From CAYGBW01 sp964348185 (GTDB lineage Bacteria > Desulfobacterota > BSN033 > WVXP01): a stretch of DNA of 19,914 nt. Positions 1 through 7,092 of this stretch are shown piece after piece. Below the pieces are notes generated by a model that made no database searches, had not been told where the DNA came from, and saw only the letters and a list, made by a program, of their open reading frames with translations. The stretch spans positions 1 through 19,914 of the forward strand of contig CAYGBW010000129.1 in the NCBI GenBank assembly GCA_964348185.1, read 5' to 3'. The stretch's first letter is position 1. Every line of letters begins with the position of its first letter. Position numbers and translations under genes: made by a program.

Positions 1-1
1 A

Positions 2-196
2 GGGGTGAGATTTTGGCAGAGGAATTACGATGAGCATGTAATAAGGAATGATGCTGCTTTGTTCAAGATTAGAGAATATATACAGAACAATCCTTTGACA
101 GAAGTCATGAGATTTGAAAGAATTCACCTCACCCCTCTTTTAGAAAGTCAAAATCCGGGCATAGTGGGGGAAAACACACGGCCTGACTATACGTAA
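2..196 (+). CDS. REP-associated tyrosine transposase (RAYT / Y1_Tnp), C-terminal part, truncated by the window edge
   Basis: The frame is open from the left edge and encodes the typical tail of an IS200-like Y1 transposase of the RAYT group: a WQRNY-x-EH-x-IRN block followed by an IREYIQNNP helix. The frame reads through the GTG at position 5 from upstream codons, and the motif order requires an N-terminal domain with the HUH motif, so this GTG is not the start. Most of the gene lies outside the window. RAYT proteins are known in other bacteria to be domesticated single-copy transposases linked to REP palindromes. A REP-like palindrome pair occurs about 3.4 kb to the right (3554-3629). The last ~30 residues diverge from the usual tail, so the 3' end may be drifting. 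Family assignment is fairly sure; activity cannot be judged. Confidence 0.75.
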   Translation, partial: GVRFWQRNYDEHVIRNDAALFKIREYIQNNPLTEVMRFERIHLTPLLESQNPGIVGENTRPDYT

Positions 197-624
197 TTAC
201 AAGATATTTTGGAGTGGAGGTGAAGTAATTCCAAACCAGTCCGAAACTATTAACTATTTCAATGCCTTAGGAATTTTGTGAAAGGCTAGAATGATAAGGT
301 AAGGAGAGGTGACAATCAAACAGGATTGGATTTTGGACTCTAGGGATCCGAGGCCATCTGATTGCCCTGGGATGGAGAGATAGGCTATCATCCTTTCTCG
401 TCGTACTCGGATGCGATTCTTTCCTCAATCGCCTGAATGAACGGATCAACACTCAAATGCCCATTCCTCTAAAAAGGATGTAATCTATAGGGCTTGCTAT
501 TGCGAGTGGCAATACATATAGGGGTATATATACTAAAAAGACAGGGCCAATGATGACCCTGCCGGTTGAGTTTTCCCCTGAATTGATGGTGAGTTCCTGC
601 ACGTCGTAAGAACAGCCTATGCCG
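197..624. other. Intergenic stretch with one coding-like fragment
   Basis: No convincing gene lies between the RAYT tail and the DUF3047 gene. On the minus strand at 456-388 there is a short frame of 22 codons, TTG start, preceded by AGAGGA at a usable distance, reading MSVDPFIQAIEERIASEYDEKG. It has a protein-like acidic helix composition, but it could be the end of a decayed gene or chance. A 6-bp hairpin (TATTGC-GAGTG-GCAATA, 498-514) and the terminator listed separately are the other structures. Confidence 0.3.
535..563 (-). terminator. Intrinsic terminator downstream of the DUF3047 gene
   Basis: Read on the minus strand, GGCAGGG pairs with CCCTGTC across a 10-nt loop (one G-T pair), and the stem runs straight into TTTTT. 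It begins about 60 bp after the stop codon of the DUF3047 gene and has the right orientation to end that transcript. Confidence 0.55.
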
Positions 625-1320
625 CTAGCGCATTGTGAGAACCTTCTCTCCAATCTTCGCCTCTAGCTTCTTGAACACCACATCCGCGAAAAAGCTCTCC
701 CCAGAGGTCTCGGTATGCTGAGAATTTATCTGTATCCTGACGGCTCCGATCTTCGGGGGTTCATGGCCGAAGAGGTTTATGTAATCTTCGTGCACGTTTC
801 GGGTCTCGGTAATCCACTTCCCTGTTTCCATCGAACCTGAACGGACCACTATAGCCTTGATCGTCACGAACGGCAGCGCCCATGCATCCTCCATCAATCC
901 CTGCGGCGCGCTCGAGTCCCAGATATAGGCGACAACTCTTTTATCAGAAAAAGCCACAAAGAGCTGGGCGGCCTGATCGTCTGTCTTCGATCTTCTGAAG
1001 TCTCCTCCCTCAGGCAGCTTGGTCACTTTCCATTTCCATGATAGGACCGGATACGTGTGGGGATCCACATTCACCGATTTCTGCAGGGCGTATGAGGTAT
1101 CTTCGCTCCGCAGGTGCAACGCATGGATTCCGCCCTCTTTGACAATTGAAAAATCCGCCTTGCCTGATCTCTCTTTTAGTTGCCAGCCAAGGGGCACCCC
1201 GTTCTCATCAACACCCGAGGAAAAATCAGCGATCACCACATGCTGCAGCGCCCAAGCCCGAGCAGGAGAGACGAGCATGATGCAGATCGTCAAAGTGATT
1301 AGGAAACGGAGTTTGGACAT
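625..1320 (-). CDS. Exported DUF3047 family protein
   Basis: 231 residues, normal for the family. Residues 1-24 form a Sec signal peptide (basic start, hydrophobic core, AWA before the likely cleavage site), so the mature protein is periplasmic or outer-membrane associated. The body carries the usual DUF3047 landmarks: YPVLSWKWKV near 89-98, a KTDDQAAQLFVAF stretch, AYIWDSSAPQG, and the WITETRNVHEDY / FGHEPP block that precedes the closing beta strands. The fold is expected to be a carbohydrate-binding-like beta sandwich, but no biochemical role is established for the family. The ATG start is well supported by GGAGG six bases upstream. It stands alone, divergent from the alpha/beta hydrolase, with a sigma-54-type promoter about 60 bp before the ATG and an intrinsic terminator after the stop. 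Identification of the family is confident; function is unknown. Confidence 0.85.
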   Translation of the reverse strand: MSKLRFLITLTICIMLVSPARAWALQHVVIADFSSGVDENGVPLGWQLKERSGKADFSIVKEGGIHALHLRSEDTSYALQKSVNVDPHTYPVLSWKWKVTKLPEGGDFRRSKTDDQAAQLFVAFSDKRVVAYIWDSSAPQGLMEDAWALPFVTIKAIVVRSGSMETGKWITETRNVHEDYINLFGHEPPKIGAVRIQINSQHTETSGESFFADVVFKKLEAKIGEKVLTMR

Positions 1321-1378
1321 TCAGTGCCTCCGTCGCGCTTCGCCTATTCAGAAGTTCCTTCCTACAGATCCATCTTTT

Positions 1379-1395
1379 CGCAATAGTTGTGCCAA
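1379..1395 (-). promoter_or_regulatory. Sigma-54 (RpoN) type -24/-12 promoter for the DUF3047 gene
   Basis: On the minus strand the sequence TTGGCACAACTATTGCG has the -24 GG and -12 GC exactly ten bases apart. It matches the TTGGCAC-N5-TTGC consensus except in the last base. The start site would fall near 1368, leaving a leader of about 50 nt before the ATG at 1320 and its GGAGG ribosome site. It implies control by an enhancer-binding protein, which is not encoded in the window. Confidence 0.65.
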
Positions 1396-1508
1396 AAAAC
1401 CAACTCCTTGAAATATCAGCGAGGTACCAATTTCCTCTTTGATTTCCTCTCTTTCGCCTAAGTGGGAAATATGTCCATATCCGTCTACCTAACCGGGTTT
1501 GGGCGAGC

Positions 1509-1537
1509 TTGAAATTGGCCCGACAATGGGCTAGCAT
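1509..1537 (+). promoter_or_regulatory. Candidate sigma-70 promoter for the alpha/beta hydrolase gene
   Basis: TTGAAA (1509-1514) and TAGCAT (1532-1537) are separated by exactly 17 bases, matching consensus at 5 and 4 of 6 positions. The start codon of the hydrolase at 1590 lies about 45 nt downstream of the expected start site. The leader contains a short CCCC/GGGG hairpin at 1539-1555. Confidence 0.4.
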
Positions 1538-1589
1538 GCCCCACGATTTCGGGGATAGAATCATTGAAAACTGTTTTTGGAAGGGTTCT

Positions 1590-2561
1590 ATGAAAGGGAC
1601 GCGCTCTGTCTTTCTGCTCCTTCTCGTGGGAACGGCCGTGCAGGCAGGCTGCACGGTAATCAAGCCATCGGTAAGGAAGCCCAGTGACGGCTTGGAAATC
1701 CCTCATTTCCGCTATGAAAAGGAAGAGCTTGAGCCACGGGTTCACTGGGTAAAGGAAAAGAAGACCTACCGGATCGAGAAGATTAGCTTTCCCTCTTCCA
1801 TGACCCCCTATCAGGTGACGGGCTACCTTTATGACCCAAAGGCCAAGGTTACCCCTCCTACGATCATCATCATCCCCATCCTGGGGGGGAACTATTTCTT
1901 TTCCAAGAACTGCGCCAATTACCTGACACAAAGGGGATTCTCCTGTCTCAGATTCGAGAGGACGACCGATCCCTTTGATGTCGAAAAGGGCCTTCACCAT
2001 ACTGAACGGGTATTGTGGCATAGCGTTATCGATTTCAGGCGAGTCATTGATTGGCTGGTCGAGGGGAAGGGGAGGAATCCGAATCGTATCGGGGTGATGG
2101 GAGTCAGTATGGGGGCTATTGTCGCGGCCTTGGCCCTGGCGGTGGAACCCCGAATCGCCCCGGGTGCCATCATCTTGGGAGGGGGAGATATCGCCACCAT
2201 TTTGGCCACCTCCAAAGAGCGCAGAGTCGTCCGATTTCGAGAGGGGGTTGTGCGGGCCAAAGGAATGACCCTCGAGCAGTTTCATGAGGAGGCCAGTCGG
2301 GTGATGGCTCCCGTCGATCCCCTCGCCTATGCCACCCGAGCTGACCCAAAGAGCATCCTAATGGTTAACGGTCGATTCGACAGAACCATCCCCTATGATT
2401 GCTCCGAAAAGCTCTGGCAAGCCATGGGAAGGCCGCTGTGGATCACGATACCAACGGGCCACTACTCCGCGGTTCTGTTCCTATGGCATATCCGACATCA
2501 GATCTTGATCCATTTCAGGAAATGGTTCGGTGTTGAGGGTTGGTCAGGAATCCACCCTTAG
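1590..2561 (+). CDS. Alpha/beta hydrolase (dienelactone-hydrolase / prolyl-oligopeptidase-like), exported, possible lipoprotein
   Basis: 323 residues from the ATG at 1590, preferred over an in-frame start 81 bp upstream because it is preceded by GGAAGG and begins with a signal-peptide-like segment. Residues 1-20 are a short basic-hydrophobic leader ending in VQAG before Cys21. This would be a lipoprotein site, though Gln at -3 is unusual, so plain secretion is possible. The hydrolase core follows: a strand and oxyanion-type loop IIPILGG (95-100), the nucleophile elbow GVSMG with Ser173, the acid Asp264 in NGRFDRTIP, and His291 in PTGHYS. All three triad residues are present in the right order and spacing. 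The substrate is not evident; the family cleaves esters, lactones or peptides. The gene stands alone, divergent from the DUF3047 gene. Confidence 0.8.
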   Translation: MKGTRSVFLLLLVGTAVQAGCTVIKPSVRKPSDGLEIPHFRYEKEELEPRVHWVKEKKTYRIEKISFPSSMTPYQVTGYLYDPKAKVTPPTIIIIPILGGNYFFSKNCANYLTQRGFSCLRFERTTDPFDVEKGLHHTERVLWHSVIDFRRVIDWLVEGKGRNPNRIGVMGVSMGAIVAALALAVEPRIAPGAIILGGGDIATILATSKERRVVRFREGVVRAKGMTLEQFHEEASRVMAPVDPLAYATRADPKSILMVNGRFDRTIPYDCSEKLWQAMGRPLWITIPTGHYSAVLFLWHIRHQILIHFRKWFGVEGWSGIHP

Positions 2562-2570
2562 ACAATGGGG

Positions 2571-2590
2571 CTTTGATTTCCCCCTCAAAG
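2571..2590 (+). other. Hairpin just downstream of the hydrolase gene
   Basis: CTTTGA and TCAAAG pair perfectly across the loop TTTCCCCC, ten bases after the hydrolase stop codon. No T-run follows, so it is not a standard intrinsic terminator. It may protect the 3' end of the mRNA or aid factor-dependent termination. Confidence 0.3.
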
Positions 2591-2626
2591 GCGGTTACAG
2601 TTGCTGTGCTTGATTCAGCTTGTTGC

Positions 2627-2666
2627 TGGAGTGATGGAGTCGTGGAGTCCTGGAGGGTTGGAATTC
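2627..2666 (+). repeat. Tandem octamer repeat, five imperfect copies of TGGAGTNN
   Basis: Five adjacent 8-bp units are visible: TGGAGTGA, TGGAGTCG, TGGAGTCC, TGGAGGGT, TGGAATTC. The first three differ only in the last two positions and the last two are more diverged. The array lies in the non-coding interval between two convergent genes. Confidence 0.7.
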
Positions 2667-2775
2667 AGGATTTCATCGGCTCCTCACTCAGATGCCCCCA
2701 GTCGTTCTGAGAAAAGGAGGGATCTCCAGAAAGGGCTGGAATGCCGTGTACCTGCCATAGGGACCAGTTGAATTC

Positions 2776-3462
2776 CTAAAAAGAAAGACGACATTCAGCG
2801 AACCACGAGCCCTCCAGATCATGGTCTAGGCCAAGATGAACCGAGGGATCCTCAAAGGGAGTGAGAACCCTTATGAAATCATTGAGTTTTTTGCTCTCAA
2901 AATCGACCGCGAATCCATCATCGCCGAATCTGGCACTCAGATTTGAACCCCAGAACGAGCCCTTGAGTTCTACCGAAAACGATGAAGTCTGATGAAATAT
3001 CAGTAACCAACGATAGTCTCTTTCTTCTTTCTTTGATGCTTTCTTTCCAAGGGTATAGAGCTTTCCCCTTTTCTCCGATCTGAATTTGGTATACTCAAAT
3101 CTAGAATATCCGGCTACTTTATCTGCAAGCTCTTCCACAAGAGGAATCCTTTTAATTGTATCCCCAGCGGCTCCCAAAGCGGATAGGGCCAGACTATCAA
3201 CATCGAGATCTTCTGAAATCTCCGTATCATAAGACTTGTAGGCATACGCCGGCTCATTCTTTCGAGCTGATGAATGGAGACGTTCTGCAAGGCCGTTGCT
3301 AAATACTCTGTCGAGACTTGTCTCCTGGCTGGATGAAGCGCGGGTTATCGTATTTGGCCCGTTCAAAAACACCTCCTGCGCCACGGTGGATACCGTGGAG
3401 GACAAGACCAGTGCAGTCATTAGGAGGATTTGTGTTGATCTTCTCATGGTTCTAGGCCCCAT
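2776..3462 (-). CDS. Unrecognised exported protein
   Basis: 228 residues from the ATG at 3462. An in-frame ATG at 3447 would give 223 residues, and both leave a clear signal peptide (basic start, then ILLMTALVLSSTVSTVAQ). The frame is open further upstream, but that part runs through a palindromic repeat and is unlikely to be translated. GAGAG upstream of 3462 is a weak ribosome site. The mature part has a Ser/Thr-rich segment, an acidic stretch (SEDLDVDSLALSALG), a helical middle (IPLVEELADKVAG), a Lys/Glu-rich turn, and a C-terminal half of alternating polar/hydrophobic residues ending in Phe. The terminal Phe and strand-like tail would suit a small outer-membrane protein, but this is weak. 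I do not recognise the family. It is convergent with the alpha/beta hydrolase and stands alone. Confidence 0.55.
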   Translation of the reverse strand: MGPRTMRRSTQILLMTALVLSSTVSTVAQEVFLNGPNTITRASSSQETSLDRVFSNGLAERLHSSARKNEPAYAYKSYDTEISEDLDVDSLALSALGAAGDTIKRIPLVEELADKVAGYSRFEYTKFRSEKRGKLYTLGKKASKKEERDYRWLLIFHQTSSFSVELKGSFWGSNLSARFGDDGFAVDFESKKLNDFIRVLTPFEDPSVHLGLDHDLEGSWFAECRLSF

Positions 3463-3553
3463 TTTTCTCTCTGATGGGGAACCGCCGCGCCATGGGAATT
3501 TGCCAAACTGCGAAGGGAACGCGGCAAGCAATGGTTTTCCGCAAGTGAAGCTT

Positions 3554-3629
3554 CCCGCGCTCCCGCGCGGGGTATCTTTCATTCTTTTCAGCAGAGCGGA
3601 ACTCGCCGAAGCCTCTGGCGAAGGCGAGT
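3554..3629. repeat. REP-like element: two GC-rich palindromes about 30 bp apart
   Basis: The first palindrome is CCCGCGC-TCCC-GCGCGGG (3554-3571). The second is ACTCGCC-GAA-GCC-TCT-GGC-GAA-GGCGAGT (3601-3629), a perfect stem with a symmetric GAA/GAA internal loop. The paired layout and size resemble REP/BIME elements, and a RAYT transposase tail lies at the left edge of the window. They sit in the upstream region of the unrecognised exported protein. Confidence 0.5.
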
Positions 3630-4132
3630 CAAAAGCCTAGACACCCGTTCGTTTAATCAACCCAACGGCCTGTAGAATCGATGATGCCGGATTTCGGGAG
3701 CTTAGGGGTGTCAATCTCCTCGACCTGGAGCTCTCTGTGCTACCTTCACGGATTGTCCGATTTAGTTGGATTTTCAGCTCTTGGAACAGGCCTTTAGAAG
3801 AACCTTTCGATCAGCAAGAGATTTAGAATCTGATGGCGGGAAATACCTTCCGGACGGACGTTTCACATTTCTCGGGAAAGGTTCTAGAGGTCTTTTTCCA
3901 TCGACCACCCCCTTGGTTTCCAACTCTCGCAAATGTCATGAGCTGAAACTCAGTATAGCAGATCTCGGGTACTTTTTCATCTACCCGGTGATTCTGGCAC
4001 CCAGACTCTGTCCGCCGACCGGGGCGATGATCCGAGAGAGGTCATATTCGATTTGTCGATCCCTAAGGGTATCCGAATGCCGCCCCTCTATCACAGGATC
4101 CTTGAATAGGGGATCAGATTTAGATGGGGTGT
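3630..4132. other. Non-coding stretch, no feature seen
   Basis: Between the palindromes and the end of the MFS gene I see no frame with protein-like composition, no RNA gene and no convincing promoter. A plus-strand frame at 3766-4167 has a start but a basic, disordered-looking composition without motifs, and it overlaps the MFS 3' end on the other strand. Confidence 0.4.
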
Positions 4133-5407
4133 CTATTGAGGGGCCTCATGTCTTCTCTCGGCGATGAGCAGGGTGCCGAAAAGGGCGATGAGGGCCATCA
4201 TGGTGGAGAGGATAAAGACCGGCCCGTAGCTTTCCGTCTGGTCGAAGATCAATCCCCCGACATAGGCCCAAAAGCCCCCTCCCAGGTGATGAACGGTCGT
4301 AACAAAACCGGAAATAAGACCGAGATGAGAGAGTCCGTAGAGTCTCCCAACCAGCGTGGCGGTGAGGGGCGCGGTCACAAGGAGGGTGAAGCCGAAGGTC
4401 AAGGCAAAGCCATAGAAAGATACAAGATTTCGATATCTCAAGATCAGAAGGAACAATATGCATCGTAGCAGAAAGGTAAGAGCGATGGGGACCTTATCCC
4501 CAATCAAGTCCGACACACGTCCGGCAACCAGTATCCCACCCAAACTCATCAGTCCCAACCAGGCCAGCATGTTGCCCGCCGTGGTCGGTGATATACCGTG
4601 ATCCGTAACAAAGGGGATCAAGTGGGTTGTCACCAGAAAATCGCCGCTCCCACAGACGAACATCACCATGAGGAAGAGCCAGAAAGAAGGGGTGCCCATG
4701 GCCTCCCTAAGACCGAGGTCCCGAGGGTTGTCCGCCGAAGGAACATCCTCCCCTTCTCCCGTTGTTCTCTCTCGATCTTGAGAGCCAAAGGGCCTCAGAC
4801 CAAGATCCTCCGGATCTCCTCTGATTACAAGTAGCGCCAGGGTTACATTGACCACGAGCATGACCAGGCCAATGGACAGATATGAGACCCGCCAGCCATA
4901 GCGCGAGACGAGGATTGTAAAAACGGGAACCAATGCGAACTGTCCGAAGCAGTTACCCGATAAGGCCAGGCTAATGGCAGCACCCCGCCACTTTTTAAAC
5001 CACTTGCTTGTAACCACTGCCATCAGGCTGACAGACGTGCCCCCCAACCCAAGGGCGGCCAGGATCCCGTAATACACAAAGAACTGCCAGAGGGAGTGAA
5101 CGATGGAGATGAGGGCGTATCCTACCGAGAGAAAGACGGTTGAGATAACGATCACCCATTTAGGGCCATATCGATCGTAGAATCTGCCGACGACCGTGAG
5201 GGAGAGGGCATAAAGGGCCATATTGAGGAAGAAGGCGAGCGAGATTGAGCCTCGACCCCAGCCAAATTCTGCGATCATGGGTTTGAACATCACACCGAAA
5301 GAATACCGGGCCCCCGAGTTGAAAAAGAGGACGGCAAAAGAGGAGGCCAAAACGTACCACCCGTAAAAGAGGTTAAGTTTTGGAAATCGGTCTTTTGACA
5401 GCATCAT
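4133..5407 (-). CDS. MFS transporter, OFA / monocarboxylate-type
   Basis: 424 residues with about 12 hydrophobic segments in two groups of six, as usual for the major facilitator superfamily. The first loop carries the MFS signature G-R-F-Y-D-R-Y-G-P-K (74-83). The central cytoplasmic loop contains PEDLGLRPFG followed by an acidic, poorly conserved stretch (about 195-240), typical of the oxalate/formate antiporter and monocarboxylate transporter branch. These carry carboxylates with protons or as exchangers. Lying last in a run of sugar-acid genes, it probably imports (or exports) an organic or sugar acid; the substrate is inferred only from context. The start is ATG-ATG at 5407, with AGGT as a modest ribosome site. 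A 247-bp gap with an inverted repeat separates it from the Gfo/Idh gene, so it may be transcribed with that gene or on its own. Confidence 0.85.
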   Translation of the reverse strand: MMLSKDRFPKLNLFYGWYVLASSFAVLFFNSGARYSFGVMFKPMIAEFGWGRGSISLAFFLNMALYALSLTVVGRFYDRYGPKWVIVISTVFLSVGYALISIVHSLWQFFVYYGILAALGLGGTSVSLMAVVTSKWFKKWRGAAISLALSGNCFGQFALVPVFTILVSRYGWRVSYLSIGLVMLVVNVTLALLVIRGDPEDLGLRPFGSQDRERTTGEGEDVPSADNPRDLGLREAMGTPSFWLFLMVMFVCGSGDFLVTTHLIPFVTDHGISPTTAGNMLAWLGLMSLGGILVAGRVSDLIGDKVPIALTFLLRCILFLLILRYRNLVSFYGFALTFGFTLLVTAPLTATLVGRLYGLSHLGLISGFVTTVHHLGGGFWAYVGGLIFDQTESYGPVFILSTMMALIALFGTLLIAERRHEAPQ

Positions 5408-5486
5408 AGGCTGTGTACCTGAAAAGCTAAGCCTTTGATTTGCAGGCTGTGCTCTTTAGAAAAAACGCTTCCCCTGGCTCCAGCCT

Positions 5487-5512
5487 ACACTTCTCCCACC
5501 TTCCTGAAGTGT
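5487..5512 (-). promoter_or_regulatory. Inverted repeat upstream of the MFS gene
   Basis: ACACTTC and GAAGTGT form a perfect 7-bp inverted repeat around a 12-base centre, 80-105 bp before the MFS start codon. It could be an operator half-site pair or an mRNA hairpin. No matching copy was noticed in the other intergenic regions. Confidence 0.3.
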
Positions 5513-5654
5513 TCCCAATTCTTTCAAATGGGGGCGTAAGGGAAGAGGATTTCGAGACCCCTGGGAGAAATCATGGAACGAAAAATGAAGACGATCAACA
5601 GATTTTGCCGAGAATCGACAACCCTGGAGAAGCCTCGACGCTTTTGGAGAAGAA

Positions 5655-6851
5655 TCATTTGATCGCGCCCTGGAAAGTCTTTATGGAACTCTCCGCACCG
5701 GATTTCTCGGCTGAGACATAGGCGCTGTATATGGTTGAAATCGCGTCAGCCGCCAGGAAACTATCCCCTTCCAGGGGTTCCCCATAGGCAATCGTCCGAT
5801 AGAAGGCCTCCATTTCATTGGGATAGCCGGTGATCCAGTCTTCATCCGGAGAGGGTTTCGTCCATCCCTGCTTCGTTCCAATCTTCTCGACGAGATAGAT
5901 ATCCCTGAAGTTCTGATCCACGGGGTTGTAAGTCTCCATGGCCGTATTCGGATTGATGTTGCAAATCGTCCGGTGATTATTGGCATTTACCTCAAGCCAG
6001 TTATGTATCCCTCCCATCACAATGTCAGACGAAAAAATATCGGCAATCGTCCCGTCTTCAAACACAACGTGCATCAGGGAAAAATCCTCGATGTCATGGT
6101 AATCGGCCCTCAGATGTCCCGCATCAACAAACCGGTCCAGCCGCGTGATTGCGTGAATCCGGGCCGAGACCGACTTCGGCGGTATAGGCCCAGTACCCCT
6201 AACTCTCCCTTCGACCCTTTTGAGATAGAGAGCCGCTGTCAAGGGGTGACATCCTTTGCCGATCATGGCGCCGCCTCCGGAGTGCTTCCAATACCCGTAG
6301 GTGGATGCGTGAGAGCCTGAGTGGGCTTCTTCGCCATGCATCCAGAGAATCTGAGCCCTGGTCTTCTCAATTATCTCTCGCTCTTTTTGGATTGAGGGGG
6401 CGTAGACCCAATTCTCCGCGTAGAGAATTCTCCCCTTGCTGTTCTTTTCCGCGTCAAGTATCCGGCTTATGCTTTGGAGTGCGTGATCCAGTGCCACTTG
6501 CCTGGGGAAACGATCGCCATGAAATCCATCTGAGCCATCGCCAAAATACCCCGTGAGGGGTTTCTCCACGATCGCAAATTTATTCCTCTCCAGGGTAGCG
6601 ACAGAAATCGATTCATGGGACGATGGGGGGGTACAAACATGAACCACATCCGAACCGTCCAAGAGCTGGTCCAGGCTGTCGCATGCAACGATCTCTCTTG
6701 CCCGGGCGAAACGCTCCCGCTTCTCTCTGGTGGGCGAATAGACGCCACAGATCTCCACCTCGACACCGCACACTCTTCTAAGGGCCTCGAAATGGAAGGA
6801 AGCGGCAAACCCCGCACCCGCAATCCCCACGCGGACCGATTTCTTTTTCAT
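5655..6851 (-). CDS. Gfo/Idh/MocA family oxidoreductase
   Basis: 398 residues from the ATG at 6851, chosen because GAGGAG stands at the proper distance and the protein begins right at the Rossmann fold; a start 36 bp upstream is less likely. The N-terminal nucleotide-binding domain has GAGFAASFH (12-20), a CTPPSSH turn (73-79) and the family hallmark EKP at 96-98. The C-terminal beta-sheet domain has GGGAMIGKGCHPL (192-204), with His202 in the place of the usual catalytic His. The family uses NAD(P) to oxidise or epimerise sugars, inositols and sugar acids. Its position after KDG kinase and before an MFS transporter suits a sugar or sugar-acid dehydrogenase, but the exact substrate cannot be read from sequence. 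A good promoter lies 35 bp upstream, so it probably starts a transcription unit. Confidence 0.85.
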   Translation of the reverse strand: MKKKSVRVGIAGAGFAASFHFEALRRVCGVEVEICGVYSPTREKRERFARAREIVACDSLDQLLDGSDVVHVCTPPSSHESISVATLERNKFAIVEKPLTGYFGDGSDGFHGDRFPRQVALDHALQSISRILDAEKNSKGRILYAENWVYAPSIQKEREIIEKTRAQILWMHGEEAHSGSHASTYGYWKHSGGGAMIGKGCHPLTAALYLKRVEGRVRGTGPIPPKSVSARIHAITRLDRFVDAGHLRADYHDIEDFSLMHVVFEDGTIADIFSSDIVMGGIHNWLEVNANNHRTICNINPNTAMETYNPVDQNFRDIYLVEKIGTKQGWTKPSPDEDWITGYPNEMEAFYRTIAYGEPLEGDSFLAADAISTIYSAYVSAEKSGAESSIKTFQGAIK

Positions 6852-6885
6852 CGCTACACTCCTCACAGAATCATCGATTCCCGCC

Positions 6886-6914
6886 ATGATAGGTTATGGG
6901 CCTTGGAAAGTCAA
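6886..6914 (-). promoter_or_regulatory. Sigma-70 promoter for the Gfo/Idh/MocA gene
   Basis: On the minus strand TTGACT (6914-6909) and TATCAT (6891-6886) are spaced by exactly 17 bases, each matching consensus at 5 of 6 positions. The start site would fall near 6879, giving a leader of about 30 nt to the ATG at 6851. It is the best sigma-70 match in the window and suggests that the Gfo/Idh and MFS genes form a unit separate from kdgK. Confidence 0.55.
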
Positions 6915-6915
6915 T

Positions 6916-6929
6916 CCCCGAACTCGGGG
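6916..6929 (-). other. GC-rich hairpin abutting the -35 box of the Gfo/Idh promoter
   Basis: CCCCG-AACT-CGGGG is a perfect 5-bp palindrome (an extra A-T pair is possible) that ends one base before the -35 hexamer on the minus strand. It could be an operator for that promoter or a 3' structure of the kdgK transcript. No T-run follows. Confidence 0.3.
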
Positions 6930-7003
6930 GTCTCACCCCGACTGGAATAAAGCGATGGTGGGATTACCGGTGGGAGATGGTCATCGATAGAAGTCTGAGG
7001 ACC

Positions 7004-7019
7004 GTCCACCTAAGTGGAC
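7004..7019 (-). other. Hairpin in the kdgK - Gfo/Idh gap
   Basis: GTCCAC-CTAA-GTGGAC is a perfect 6-bp stem with a tetraloop, about 75 bp after the kdgK stop codon. An outer CTGA/TCAG pair extends it past a bulge. Without a T-run it is more likely an mRNA-stabilising or processing structure than a terminator. Confidence 0.3.
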
Positions 7020-7092
7020 TCAGGGCGGGAGACCTGGGTCTCTTTGTCATCGACTTCAGCGAAGGGGCCCTCAGAAGGAACCGAACACCCTC

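Noticed and set aside
1515..1531. Second sigma-54 promoter, on the plus strand, before the hydrolase
   Set aside because: TTGGCCCGACAATGGGC resembles the element, but the GG to GC spacing is 11 rather than 10 and the TTGC box is missing.
1485..2285. 266-codon minus-strand frame opposite the alpha/beta hydrolase
   Set aside because: The plus-strand hydrolase has a complete catalytic triad, whereas this frame is low-complexity and motif-free.
3766..4167. Plus-strand frame of 133 codons before the MFS gene end
   Set aside because: No motif, basic disordered composition, no clear ribosome site, and it overlaps the MFS coding end.
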